From: an uncultured Eggerthellaceae bacterium
Lineage (GTDB): Bacteria > Actinomycetota > Coriobacteriia > Coriobacteriales > Eggerthellaceae
Reading direction: 5' to 3'
Assembly: GCA_905234785.1 (NCBI GenBank)
Contig: CAJOIP010000012.1
Span: forward strand, 1-64,000
Length of the DNA: 64,000 bases
Shown here: positions 27,061-35,785 of the stretch, piece after piece
Numbering within the stretch: position 1 is the first letter of the stretch
Layout: each line of letters opens with the position of its first letter
The notes under the pieces: generated by a model
Told to the model about the DNA's origin: nothing
The model's input: only the letters and a program-made list of their open reading frames with translations
The model's database searches: none
Made by a program: the position numbers and the translations under genes

Positions 27061-27966
27061 ATGAAGACTGTCGTAAAGATGACGGCCATAGCCTGCATTT
27101 TCGCACTTGGGTTATTTGGCCTGGTCGCCTGCGGGAGTTCGCAAGCGGCTTCGAGTTCCGCATCAGCTGGGGGCGAATCCGAAAGCGCCGCCTCTGCAGG
27201 AGAGTCATCCGAAAGCGTTGCCTCAACCGTTTCCGCAGGAGTTGCAGTCAAGTCGTCGCTTGATGACTACACGTGGGAAGAGTTGTCGAAAATTTCTGCG
27301 GAAATAGGCGCTTCGTCAGACCGAGATGCGGTTGCGAAAAAATACAACCTGCTCAACTCGAAGGGTCAGCTCGATGGCACCCAGATCAAGAAACTCGAAA
27401 ATGAAGACTATGGCTGGGAAGTTGCCCTCATGGGCTATGACGAGAACGGGCTCGCTTTCATAGCAACGACGTCGTGGGCGGAATGGGATTTTGGTGTATA
27501 TGGCTACTACGGCGATTCTAACGGGTACAGCAAGTCGGAGATTCGTAAGTGCCTGAATGATGAATTGCTTCCCCTGTTGCCGAAAGATCTGAGCTCTGTA
27601 ATCAAAAGTGTGAGCAAGCAGAATTTCAGCGGCACGTCGTGCACTGACAAGTTGTGGATTCCTTCAATGGCCGAGCTTGGCGTTAACGTTGACTACGAAA
27701 ACGGCAAAAACGAAGGGCCTGCTTACAAGCTGTTTGAAGATGCGGCATCGAGGGGCGATTCCTCTGTTTTGCTGCGAACGTCCGATGGCGAAAAGGCCAC
27801 TTCATGGTGGACTCGCAGCATGAAGTCGAAATCAAAGGTACCGCTTAAGAACTCTAATGACTATCAAGTGAAAATCGGCTTCGTGTCTTCAAGTGGAGAA
27901 ATCTACGATGACTTTGCGAACGCAGGACATGAAATGTACGGAGTGGTTCCCTGCTTCTATGTGTAG
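27061..27966 (+). CDS. DUF6273-type lipoprotein
   Basis: A 301-residue lipoprotein starting at ATG 27061, with GAAAGGGGAAACC upstream. Lipobox LVAC (C22), a Ser/Ala/Glu linker of ~40 residues, then a domain with KCLNDELLPLLPKDL, DKLWIPSMAELG, SWWTRSMKSKS and a final GVVPCFYV, the pattern of DUF6273 domains (W-x-RS and x-PxF- endings), which are frequent in gut-bacterial surface proteins and probably bind a ligand. It is likely co-transcribed with the two zinc-ribbon genes before it. Confidence 0.75.
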   Translation: MKTVVKMTAIACIFALGLFGLVACGSSQAASSSASAGGESESAASAGESSESVASTVSAGVAVKSSLDDYTWEELSKISAEIGASSDRDAVAKKYNLLNSKGQLDGTQIKKLENEDYGWEVALMGYDENGLAFIATTSWAEWDFGVYGYYGDSNGYSKSEIRKCLNDELLPLLPKDLSSVIKSVSKQNFSGTSCTDKLWIPSMAELGVNVDYENGKNEGPAYKLFEDAASRGDSSVLLRTSDGEKATSWWTRSMKSKSKVPLKNSNDYQVKIGFVSSSGEIYDDFANAGHEMYGVVPCFYV

Positions 27967-28080
27967 CAATTGAGGGGGATGAGGCTTCTGTCCGTTATGT
28001 GCCTGGGAAACGGGAAACGGGACGTTCAAAAGAAACCAATTTGGTTACTGTATTGCTGGTTTTATTGATTGGGGGCATTC

Positions 28081-28665
28081 ATGTTCTGTCCAAAATGCGG
28101 AAACGAATTGCCGGATACCGCTGCGTTCTGCAACGCATGCGGGGCCACCATCGAGAAGAAGGCGCCTTCGGACGAACCGACGGCCAAGTCGACAGCCAAC
28201 TTGACTGTCAAAAAAACGGGGCTGGGTGTCAATCCGATTGTGATCGGGGGCATCGCGGTTGTCGTCGTGCTCATCGTTGTGTTCGTCGTAGCGATCAGAT
28301 CGTGCTCGTCTAGCAGCGATGGCGGCGAAGTGGCCGCGTCTAGTCCCAGCGCATCCGCTACGAGCAGCGCCACGACGGGCAGTTCGTCCAGTGGCAGCAC
28401 CACTGGCGCGACGTCTATCAACGCGACGAGCAAGTTCACGGGCACCTGGCGCGATCCCGATTACGGTGACACCATGGAGATTGGCGCGAACGGCAATTGC
28501 GTCATCAACCAGAAGGGCGTCGGCACCACGTACTGGACATGGGAGGAAGTCTCCGATGGCATCCGCATTAAGAACAGCGCCAACACGTACGTTCTCAGCT
28601 ACGGTTACGCGAACGGCAGGGAGACCCTGTACAACAACTCGAAAGGTCTGAAGTTCCAACGGTAG
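28081..28665 (+). CDS. Zinc-ribbon single-pass membrane protein
   Basis: A 194-residue protein from ATG 28081 (GGGGGC upstream). Zinc ribbon at the very N-terminus (MFCPKCGNELPDTAAFCNACG), a TM segment near 55-75 (PIVIGGIAVVVVLIVVFVVAI), a Ser/Thr/Ala linker, and an extracellular C-terminal domain FTGTWRDPDYGDTMEIGANG... of lipocalin-like small-barrel type. The same plan (ribbon inside, sensor-like domain outside) repeats in the genes at 29673, 30749 and 31899. Followed by a terminator. Confidence 0.8.
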   Translation: MFCPKCGNELPDTAAFCNACGATIEKKAPSDEPTAKSTANLTVKKTGLGVNPIVIGGIAVVVVLIVVFVVAIRSCSSSSDGGEVAASSPSASATSSATTGSSSSGSTTGATSINATSKFTGTWRDPDYGDTMEIGANGNCVINQKGVGTTYWTWEEVSDGIRIKNSANTYVLSYGYANGRETLYNNSKGLKFQR

Positions 28666-28688
28666 GCGAAGCCCGCAAATGACGAAGC

Positions 28689-28732
28689 CGGCCCCGCAGG
28701 GAAGCTCCTCTCCCCGCGGGGCCGTGTTGTTT
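28689..28732 (+). terminator. Terminator after the 28081 gene
   Basis: GGCCCCGC (28690-28697) pairs with GCGGGGCC (28716-28723), followed by GTGTTGTTT. Confidence 0.8.
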
Positions 28733-28745
28733 AGGGAATGGCGAT

Positions 28746-29153
28746 TTAACGCCCCGGCCTATTTCCACTTTGGGAAGTCGGTTCCTTGTCGTCTGATTGC
28801 TGGGCTGATTCGAGAACCGCTATCAGGCTTGGCAATTCGCCGACGATAATGTCCCATACCAATCGTCTGTCGATTTGGCTATAACCGTGCGCAATGAAAT
28901 TCCGGAAGCCAACGATTTTATCCCAGGGGAAATCGGGCGATGCATCTGTGACCGAGCTGGAGAGGTGCGCGACGTCTTCGACGATGCGGCAAAGCGGGTT
29001 CATCACGGCATCGTAGGCATATTCTCCTTCGAAGCTGTGGTCGTTGCAAAACTTGTCTTCGTCCATCGAGCTATACTCAAGTCGCTTGGTAAACGTTTCA
29101 TAGTCTTCCAAGATGCGCTCGATGAGTATGCTGTCACGTTCAGACGGCGGCAT
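28746..29153 (-). CDS. hepT: HepT-type HEPN ribonuclease toxin
   Basis: A 135-residue HEPN protein with the hallmark R-x4-H-x-Y (RNFIAHGY, R84 to Y91). In MntA-HepT modules the toxin is an RNase whose Tyr is AMPylated by the partner nucleotidyltransferase. The sequence is all-helical as expected (ERILEDYETFTKRLEY, PLCRIVEDVAHL). It overlaps mntA by 14 bases. The pair runs opposite to the surrounding zinc-ribbon genes and splits that block. Confidence 0.88.
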   Translation of the reverse strand: MPPSERDSILIERILEDYETFTKRLEYSSMDEDKFCNDHSFEGEYAYDAVMNPLCRIVEDVAHLSSSVTDASPDFPWDKIVGFRNFIAHGYSQIDRRLVWDIIVGELPSLIAVLESAQQSDDKEPTSQSGNRPGR

Positions 29154-29439
29154 AAAGCATCACCTCGTCCTGCTTTATCCGATCGTAAAATGACCGGCGC
29201 ATCTGGTCGGGGGGCGCTGTAGCTATATCGACTGGCGTGCCCAAAGCCGACTCCAGCTGTTTTTGGATATCACTCAATTGGCCGAAATCAATGTTGCGCC
29301 CGCAAAGGAACCTCAGGTCAATGTCGCTGCTCGCCGATTGGTCACCCCGGGCATACGAGCCGTACAAATATGCTTCGCGCACGTCGTAGGGCTCGACAAC
29401 CGAGCTCACCGCCTGCTTGATTGTGGCGATATCTGTCAT
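29140..29439 (-). CDS. mntA: MntA-type nucleotidyltransferase antitoxin
   Basis: A 99-residue minimal nucleotidyltransferase with YGSYARGDQSASSDIDL: the Gly-Ser motif (27-28) and the D-x-D pair (D39, D41). It would modify the HEPN toxin encoded immediately downstream. Size, order and overlap match the known MntA-HepT arrangement. Confidence 0.88.
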   Translation of the reverse strand: MTDIATIKQAVSSVVEPYDVREAYLYGSYARGDQSASSDIDLRFLCGRNIDFGQLSDIQKQLESALGTPVDIATAPPDQMRRSFYDRIKQDEVMLYAAV

Positions 29440-29524
29440 CTGATTTGCGCCTTTCCGTTGCGGCCATTACAGCGGATGCGGTGTGCGAAGGTCGCATCGT
29501 GTCTTGGCGTATAATCCCAACTAC

Positions 29525-29610
29525 CACACCATAAAGGTTTCCCCGGGGCCCATCCCCTCGAAATCTTGCAACAGCGCACCCCGCAGCGCGGGCGCGATGT
29601 TGCGCAACAC
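29525..29610. promoter_or_regulatory. Shared upstream sequences of the 29673 gene
   Basis: CCACACCATAAAGG (29525-29538) copies the end of the fold-back at 25354, and GCGATGTTGCGCAACAC (29594-29610) copies the 25571 motif. Both lie upstream of a zinc-ribbon gene, at matching distance for the second motif. The far arm of the fold-back is missing here. Confidence 0.4.
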
Positions 29611-29672
29611 CGCGTCAGCCGCATGGGCGATGCTGTTCCCGTGGTGATTAGTGCGATTGAAAGGGGCAATTT

Positions 29673-30707
29673 ATGTTCTGCGTGAAATGCGGTAACGAGA
29701 TTCCCGATGAAAGCGCCTTCTGCCCGAAATGCGGAGCGGAGGTCAAAAAGCCGAAGGTGACCGATGCAGCAGACCGGCAAGGTGAGCTTCCAAACAAGGA
29801 AGAAAGCGGCCAGCTTTCTGGCGCGGCGGAGCCAAGCGAGCAGGAGGGCTCGACAGCCGATGCGAAACCGAAACGCAAGAAGAAGGGCATTGCAATAGCT
29901 GCAGCTTGCCTGGTCGTCATCGCGGCCATAGGCGTGGGCGTCTGGTGGCACTTCGCGCATGCGGAGCACCTGGTCACCGTTGCGGTCGACGCGTCGGGAA
30001 CAGGCGAGGGTTCCACGCCCATTCCCGTTAAAGTGAGCGGGACGGACGCATGTGGCGGCACGGTGGACGAGTACCGGTTCGTCGAGCCGGGCGCCATGGA
30101 CATTATGGTGCTTCCGGGCTCGTACGACTTCTCGTTCGATATTGGGTACGTGACGAGCGACGTGCATGCGGCTTTCCCCCCTGCGACGACGATCCATGTC
30201 GAAGTCGGGCTGTTCGACGATGCGCAGAAAGAGCTCGGCGAAACGGTTCCCTATTATGTCCGGGAAGACGATGAGGTCACAGAGGCACAAATGGAGAAAA
30301 TCTACGAGGCTGCTGCGCAAAATCCCAACGACGGCGGCAAGGCCCAGGTTTTGTGCAGCCAGGTTCTGAGCCATGGCACCTTCATGAAGGCGGCCAAGAC
30401 AAATGCGAAAGGGTTCTTGATGAGCGTCTTTGACACGAAGAACAACGCCGCAAAGAACAGGAGCGTGGGGCAATTTGTCACCAAGGGCAAGTACATTCAG
30501 ACGGGAAGCGGCCTGAGCACAGTTACCGAGCTCAAAGTGACTATGGAATCCGACAGCAAGGTGAGCTACAGCTTGCACTATACGTACGAGGGGCCCTACG
30601 GGACCGCTGGTGCCGCGGACGCAAAAGGCTATCTCGGAATAGCATCAGATGGCAAAGTCGACTCCTGGTACGCCGAGGGTTCCACGCGGAATTCGCTGTA
30701 CGGCTAG
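29673..30707 (+). CDS. Zinc-ribbon membrane protein with large extracellular part
   Basis: A 344-residue protein. N-terminal ribbon MFCVKCGNEIPDESAFCPKCG, a charged linker ending KPKRKKKG, one TM near 72-92, then ~250 extracellular residues with beta-rich segments (LVTVAVDASGTGEGSTPIPVK, GTDACGGTVDEYRFVEPG) and a later part with ASDGKVDSWYAEGSTRN. The basic residues before the TM put the zinc ribbon in the cytoplasm. AAAGGGGC precedes the ATG. Ligand unknown. Confidence 0.78.
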   Translation: MFCVKCGNEIPDESAFCPKCGAEVKKPKVTDAADRQGELPNKEESGQLSGAAEPSEQEGSTADAKPKRKKKGIAIAAACLVVIAAIGVGVWWHFAHAEHLVTVAVDASGTGEGSTPIPVKVSGTDACGGTVDEYRFVEPGAMDIMVLPGSYDFSFDIGYVTSDVHAAFPPATTIHVEVGLFDDAQKELGETVPYYVREDDEVTEAQMEKIYEAAAQNPNDGGKAQVLCSQVLSHGTFMKAAKTNAKGFLMSVFDTKNNAAKNRSVGQFVTKGKYIQTGSGLSTVTELKVTMESDSKVSYSLHYTYEGPYGTAGAADAKGYLGIASDGKVDSWYAEGSTRNSLYG

Positions 30708-30748
30708 GCGCCTGCTTTTCCAAGGTATCGACACGATAGGAGTGAGCC

Positions 30749-31873
30749 ATGTTCTGTCCTAAATGTGGAAACGAATTGCCGGAAGCCGCCGCGTTCTGCA
30801 ACGCATGCGGTGCCAGCATCGAAAAAGCACCCGAAGTCAAGCCGGCTGCGATGTCGACGGCGTATGCCTCGAAGCGGTCGGGCCCGAACCCGAAGTTAAT
30901 TGCCGCCATTGTCGCTCTTGCGGTCGTGGTAATTGTCCTTGTGGTTGCTGTCGGATCCTGCTCTTCGAACGGCAGCGGTTCTGCGGCGTCGTCGCAGGTG
31001 TATTCAGGCAAGCTTGGGAAGCTCGTGGCGCTGTCCAACGACGAGCTTGCCCGCACGCTCGAATCTGACGGGTTCACCAAATCCGGCGACACGTACACGA
31101 AGGGTGAAATCGAAGTCGATCTCGACGATGCCAAGGGTTATCGAATCATTACGGTGAGCGAACCGACCTTGGCGTATCAGCTGCTTAGCAAAGAGGGCCC
31201 CGGGTTCGATCAGTTGGGCGCGTACTTCGAATCGGTTACCGATTCCGAGTTCAGCGTGGGCGTTTGCGATGTCGCTGGGGGCAAAGGCGTCGTCGTGGGC
31301 GCCGGCGGCACATCAGGCTGTCTTGTCATGGTGTTCGAGCCCGGACACTTTGAAAATATGAAAGAGGTTGCCGCGAACGTTTCGTTCTCGAATGCGATGA
31401 GCGCCGATGAAGCAGCGGCGGCATTTGCCGAGGGACTCAAAGGCAAGGGATACGCGCATGTTGATGGCGATGATATTGGCAAGGCAAGCGCGTCCACGAG
31501 CACGTCAACATCCACGACTGCGTCTTCGGGTGCCGCATCGAGCACGTCTGGATCGGTTGCGACTCACGACACGCTTACCGGGACGGTGCTCTGCTCCGGC
31601 GGAAAGGCGCCCGATGCAGTGAACAAGGTTTTGATAAGCGACGATGAAATCATCATCGTGGGTAAGCTCAACTGGAAAGACGGGGGAACGCTCGGCTCGA
31701 AAACCTGGTCGTTCGGGCTTGACGAGGACACGGTTTACGGTGGGGTCTCGGGACAGGGTTTCAAGGAACAGCCTCTCTCCGAGGTTGCCGGCAATTGGGA
31801 GTCGTGCAATTTCCCCACACTGGTGCTCGAGCTGGAAGACGGCATGGTGAAACGGGCGTACCAGCAATCCTAG
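30749..31873 (+). CDS. Zinc-ribbon membrane protein
   Basis: A 374-residue protein. Ribbon MFCPKCGNELPEAAAFCNACG almost identical to that of the 28081 gene, TM near 51-71 (LIAAIVALAVVVIVLVVAV), then an extracellular DUF-like domain (LARTLESDGFTKSGDTYTKG ... FEPGHFENMKEVAANVSFS), a Ser/Thr linker, and a second small domain beginning TLTGTVLCSGGKAPDAVNKV. GATAGGAG precedes the ATG. It lies 41 bases after the previous gene, in the same likely transcript. Confidence 0.78.
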   Translation: MFCPKCGNELPEAAAFCNACGASIEKAPEVKPAAMSTAYASKRSGPNPKLIAAIVALAVVVIVLVVAVGSCSSNGSGSAASSQVYSGKLGKLVALSNDELARTLESDGFTKSGDTYTKGEIEVDLDDAKGYRIITVSEPTLAYQLLSKEGPGFDQLGAYFESVTDSEFSVGVCDVAGGKGVVVGAGGTSGCLVMVFEPGHFENMKEVAANVSFSNAMSADEAAAAFAEGLKGKGYAHVDGDDIGKASASTSTSTSTTASSGAASSTSGSVATHDTLTGTVLCSGGKAPDAVNKVLISDDEIIIVGKLNWKDGGTLGSKTWSFGLDEDTVYGGVSGQGFKEQPLSEVAGNWESCNFPTLVLELEDGMVKRAYQQS

Positions 31874-31898
31874 CGTGCACCTAGCGAGAGGGGGCGTC

Positions 31899-32981
31899 AT
31901 GTTTTGCTCACAGTGCAGTGCGAACGTGCCCGAAGGCAAGCGGTTTTGCACGGTTTGCGGCTATCCGGTCGGCCAAATCACGAATGCCGTGGAGGCGGGG
32001 CAGGATGTCGGCGGCGCAGATGATGCCAGGCAAAACGAGCGGCTGGCCCAATTGCAGCGTGAGCAGGCCGATGCGTTGCAGGCCGAACGCGAACGCGTGC
32101 TCGAATCGTACGAGGCGTCGCGCAATGTGGAAACGACACCGGTGGCGCAGGTGCTCGATCACGGGCGCGTGGCGTACAGTCCGTTGTCCTGCGCAAGCGA
32201 GCAAGCATCTGAGAAGGACGCGAAAGTCGAGTTGAAGGAGGCCAAGGCCGCTTACAAGAGCGTACGGAAAGCGGCTGGCAAGTCCGCGGCGCCGAAGGCG
32301 ATCGCCGTCATTATGGCGATTGTCGTGGCTGCCGGCGTCGGCGCGGGAGCCATGTGGTGGTTCTCGGGACAGCAATCGGGCCCAGCGCCCGCGCAAAGTG
32401 CGGTGAGCTCCTCGGTTTCGGACGGCTCCGCATCGGCGGAAGCGCTTTCTGAGGGCACCTCATCCGAAAGCGTCTCTTCCAATGCCTCTTCGTCGTCTTC
32501 GGCGAGCGCGGTCGCCTTATCGGGCGACTTGTCATCGGCCAACGCGCAGGGCGGAATCGAATCCTATGTCGGCATCTGGAAAGGCGATATGGTCGAGCCC
32601 ACGCATTATGCGTTCGTCGCCTGTTGTTACGGGGCCGAGAGGCATCCGCTCGTCTTGGACATCAAGAAGGTTAGCGCAACGGGCAGGATTACGGCGGATG
32701 CGCGCGTGCTCTTCCACGAGCATGAAGACTTGCAGGGCGCAGACGCTGCATCGGCGGAAGGTGACACGTACCTCGAGCTCCGCAATCTTGTCGGAACGCT
32801 TTCGGATGACGGGTCGTTCAGCTTCCATGACGAACTAGCCGAGCGTGGCGAGTACGAAGGGGTGACGATTAACGTCAAGACGGTCGACGCTCCTGATGGG
32901 ACGCGCTCACTCGAGGTTACGGTCGATTCGGAGGTGCTCGGCGGCCATGCGACCGATTTCTACGTGCTTGAGAAGCAATAA
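31899..32981 (+). CDS. Zinc-ribbon membrane protein sharing the kinase's sensor domain
   Basis: A 360-residue protein from ATG 31899 (GAGAGGGGGC upstream; an upstream GTG is less likely). Ribbon MFCSQCSANVPEGKRFCTVCG, a ~75-residue helical cytosolic stretch rich in Glu/Gln/Arg, TM near 137-157 (AIAVIMAIVVAAGVGAGAMWW), Ser/Ala linker, then an extracellular domain YVGIWKGDMV, CCYGAERHPLVLDI, ADARVLFHEHEDLQG, FYVLEK. The kinase encoded next has the same pattern in its extracellular part, so the two proteins probably sense the same kind of signal (inference). Confidence 0.8.
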   Translation: MFCSQCSANVPEGKRFCTVCGYPVGQITNAVEAGQDVGGADDARQNERLAQLQREQADALQAERERVLESYEASRNVETTPVAQVLDHGRVAYSPLSCASEQASEKDAKVELKEAKAAYKSVRKAAGKSAAPKAIAVIMAIVVAAGVGAGAMWWFSGQQSGPAPAQSAVSSSVSDGSASAEALSEGTSSESVSSNASSSSSASAVALSGDLSSANAQGGIESYVGIWKGDMVEPTHYAFVACCYGAERHPLVLDIKKVSATGRITADARVLFHEHEDLQGADAASAEGDTYLELRNLVGTLSDDGSFSFHDELAERGEYEGVTINVKTVDAPDGTRSLEVTVDSEVLGGHATDFYVLEKQ

Positions 32982-32993
32982 GGGATTTCGGGA

Positions 32994-34748
32994 GTGGCCG
33001 AGGCGATTTGGCATATCGATGATATAACGTTCGCGTTCGGTGAGGCGACCATCGAGCGTATTGGGGCATGCTCCACTCTGTTTGTCGACTCTGATTCGTT
33101 TTCGCGTGGCGGCTTGGGCGAGACGCGGCGCGTTCGGACGGCGGCGGGCGATGCGCTCGCGTGCAAGGTCATGTTGCTGCCCGACCGTGCGCTGTTCTCG
33201 TCGGTCGACGCCTATGACGAGGAGGTCGCGCATCGGATGCGGGCCTTCCGTGAGGAATATGACGCGCTTTGCCGGCTTTCGAGCTTCAAGGGGTTTGTCA
33301 AGGCGCATGCGTATGGACGGGTGGGCGACGCCCCCGCTATCCTGATGGAGTGGGTCGAGGGAGTGTCGCTTGCCGATGTCCTGATGGATCGTGGCGCGTT
33401 GCCGGCCCTTACAGTCGCACAGATTGGCCGCGACCTGTTCCATTTGCTCGCACGCTTGGAATGGCAGGCCGAGCTGTTTGTGCACCGCGACATCTCGCCG
33501 GCCAACGTTATGGTTCGAACACATGAAATGCCGTTCGACGCCCAATGTGCAGCGGGCACCTTCGACATCTGCCTCATCGATTTCGGCTCCGCCACGACGC
33601 TGCGCGAGGGAGATGGCGCGTTCACGGTCAGCACCCAAATACTGCGCGGCGCGACGCCTGCTTACGCCGCCCCCGAAATGCTCTCGATCGATTTACCGCG
33701 CCTTGCCAAGTTGAGGCGTTCTCCGAAAATTGACGTGTATGCGGCGTGCTCGGTCCTGTATGCGCTGCTTTGCGGCCATCCACCATTTGAACTAGGCTCT
33801 GCAAACCAGATGGGTTCCGATTACGTGTTGAAGATGACACGCGACCCGCTGCCTACGGGGTTTGCCGCCGAAACGCTCGAAGCGTTGCTCGCGGACATCG
33901 CCTGTAGCGGCATCCGTCCCTCGCAGGACGAACGGCCCAGCTCGTATGCCCTGTTCAAGGCGCTTGAGCATTATTGTGTCTACTATCCTGAAAACGTGCG
34001 GCGACTTCAAGCGGGGGAGGGCCCCGTTGTCCTCGATGTGCGCGTTATCGACCATCCCCGTCCTGGTGTCGACCAGGTTGCGTTGTCAAACCCGCTTGCC
34101 CACAAGCAGTCGCCTTCAAGTGGGATTCCGGTTCACAGTCGGCAGCCGCAGCGCGAAGGGACGGTGGGAGAAAAGCGCGTGCGGAGGATTCCCAAAGCGC
34201 TCGGCGTGCTTTTCGCTGTCGTGGTGGCGCTGGCGGTGGGTTTCGTCGCCCTTTCCGCAAGCGGAATCTTACGTGTGCCGCACGCCGATTCCCCCGAAAC
34301 GACCAGCGAGCTTGCGGTTTCGGGCGCTTCTCAAGAGGACGATTCGCCCCTTGTAGGAGCTTGGACGGGTACGCTCGTTTCGACCAGCGAGGGCCCGGCT
34401 TGCTACGGCGGCCGCCAAAGCCCGGTACGTTTGACGATTGCGCAGGCGGATGGCAACGACCTTACCTTCGACGCGGTCGTCGTGTATCACGGGCACAACC
34501 GGCAGACGCAAACAGCCGATGCGTCATCGAGCACGGGGGATGCCGTTCAGGAACATGAGGGCCTTTCGGCGACGCTTGTGAACGGCGCGTTTTCGGTGTC
34601 GGTAGACGAATCGGCGCTCATGGGACGCGATTCATCGCTCACGTTGAATTGCAACCTTGGCGAAGACGGGGCGACGATGACGGTCGAAGCCGTGAGCCGC
34701 TTCAAAGGGGCCGAGACGGTTGACGTGTACGAGCTCGAACGGGGGTAG
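32994..34748 (+). CDS. Transmembrane Ser/Thr protein kinase (Hanks type)
   Basis: A 584-residue kinase starting at GTG (CGGGAGTG context). Kinase domain ~25-320: GGLGETRRV in place of a normal Gly-rich loop, ACKVM with the ATP lysine K58, catalytic loop HRDISPANVM (D166), DFGSA (D196), and TPAYAAPEML. The P+1/activation part is typical for bacterial kinases. A TM at ~403-423 follows, then an extracellular domain LVGAWTGTLV, ACYGGRQSPVRLTI, FDAVVVYHGHNRQ, VYELE, matching that of the preceding zinc-ribbon protein. No PASTA domains. An FHA protein is encoded six bases downstream. Confidence 0.92.
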   Translation: MAEAIWHIDDITFAFGEATIERIGACSTLFVDSDSFSRGGLGETRRVRTAAGDALACKVMLLPDRALFSSVDAYDEEVAHRMRAFREEYDALCRLSSFKGFVKAHAYGRVGDAPAILMEWVEGVSLADVLMDRGALPALTVAQIGRDLFHLLARLEWQAELFVHRDISPANVMVRTHEMPFDAQCAAGTFDICLIDFGSATTLREGDGAFTVSTQILRGATPAYAAPEMLSIDLPRLAKLRRSPKIDVYAACSVLYALLCGHPPFELGSANQMGSDYVLKMTRDPLPTGFAAETLEALLADIACSGIRPSQDERPSSYALFKALEHYCVYYPENVRRLQAGEGPVVLDVRVIDHPRPGVDQVALSNPLAHKQSPSSGIPVHSRQPQREGTVGEKRVRRIPKALGVLFAVVVALAVGFVALSASGILRVPHADSPETTSELAVSGASQEDDSPLVGAWTGTLVSTSEGPACYGGRQSPVRLTIAQADGNDLTFDAVVVYHGHNRQTQTADASSSTGDAVQEHEGLSATLVNGAFSVSVDESALMGRDSSLTLNCNLGEDGATMTVEAVSRFKGAETVDVYELERG

Positions 34749-34753
34749 CGCTA

Positions 34754-35692
34754 ATGGAAACGCCGCGTGAAGTGCTGTTCCGCACGATGCAGGAAAACTG
34801 GGCCATCAGCAACAAGGACCTGGCGCGCGCCATCTTGATGGAGGGGTCCGTGACGAGCGGCAAGTCGCCACAGGAGCTCATCGAAGTTCGCAGCTCGCTT
34901 TCGCGATTCGTCGTGCACGTGCAGCCAGGGGAGTACACGTACGGTTGGCTCGCGCCTTACGAACAGGCTGTTCCCAGGGTGATGGTGTTGATAAAGCGGT
35001 CGAAGCGGCCGCATTCGAGCCGCGACATCGTGTCGGCGCTTTCCGATGCCGCCACTGACATGAAGGCGTCGTTTGAGGCGCACAAGCTGGACGGTGCATT
35101 GTACGCGAATGTGTCAGAGCGCTTCTCGCGGGAGGGGGTGGTGAGTGCTGCCGATGCGTCCGAGCTGATGGTGGCCCTGTTCGTCGTGGCCGGTTGCTCG
35201 GGAAGTTCAACGTCGGCAGTCGAGTACGCCATCGGGCTTGCGAACAAGTTGTCTGCTGCATCCGCATTGAAGACGTCCTTTCCCGCCGAAACGGATATGG
35301 AGAGGGAGAAGGGCCCTGTGGCGTTTGGCATGTACCGTTGCGAGGGCGGCGTTTTGCTCAGCGACGTGTATCGCCTGGCTACAGATGAGCGGGGAACCGA
35401 GGTGGGTGCGCTGTCCCTCACGGAGCATTCCGTTAACGACGTCGGCTATGGTGTGTCGCGTCGACATCTGCGCATTTGGTGCGAGGGCGATGGCACGTGG
35501 TGGGTCGAGGGGTTGGGCTCTACGAATGGCACCGTGCATATCAGCGGCGTCGACGGTGCCGAGACCGTTGTGGAGCCTCCGCGGGCGCAGCGGGGCGAGC
35601 GCGCAGCGCAACCAGTGCGCTTGCTTTCCGGCGATCGGCTGCTATTGGCTGGCACCACGGAATTCGTGATCGTCACCCTTCCCGAGAGCTGA
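34754..35692 (+). CDS. FHA-domain protein
   Basis: A 312-residue cytosolic protein. Residues ~1-190 are mostly helical with no recognised family. The C-terminal ~90 residues form a forkhead-associated phosphothreonine-binding domain: YGVSRRHLRIWCEGDGTWW followed by GLGSTNGTVHISG and RLLSGDRLLLAGTTEF, i.e. the conserved SRRH and STNGT blocks. Encoded six bases after the kinase, it is the obvious reader of kinase phosphorylation. The N-terminal helical part may be the output or scaffold region. Confidence 0.92.
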   Translation: METPREVLFRTMQENWAISNKDLARAILMEGSVTSGKSPQELIEVRSSLSRFVVHVQPGEYTYGWLAPYEQAVPRVMVLIKRSKRPHSSRDIVSALSDAATDMKASFEAHKLDGALYANVSERFSREGVVSAADASELMVALFVVAGCSGSSTSAVEYAIGLANKLSAASALKTSFPAETDMEREKGPVAFGMYRCEGGVLLSDVYRLATDERGTEVGALSLTEHSVNDVGYGVSRRHLRIWCEGDGTWWVEGLGSTNGTVHISGVDGAETVVEPPRAQRGERAAQPVRLLSGDRLLLAGTTEFVIVTLPES

Positions 35693-35717
35693 GCCTCCCT
35701 TCGACGTATCGCTGTGC

Positions 35718-35752
35718 TGCGGAGATTCCCCGCTGCGCTCGGAATGACGCGT
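35718..35752. repeat. CATCCCGAGC-type repeat, single copy
   Basis: GCGGAGATTCCCCGCTGCGC then TCGGAATGACGCG: a diverged single copy of the dispersed repeat, between the FHA gene and the cobalamin operon. Confidence 0.65.
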
Positions 35753-35773
35753 TCGCGTTTGTTCCACTAAGCG

Positions 35774-35785
35774 TACAATGGCGGC
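35774..35785 (+). promoter_or_regulatory. -10 element at the cobalamin operon start
   Basis: TACAAT (35774-35779) is six bases before the cbiB ATG with no Shine-Dalgarno between, suggesting a leaderless transcript. No cobalamin riboswitch was recognised upstream. Confidence 0.4.

Noticed and set aside
35690-35785. A cobalamin riboswitch upstream of the cobalamin operon
   Set aside because: The ~95 bp gap holds only a CATCCCGAGC-type repeat and a promoter; no B12-box or conserved core was found.
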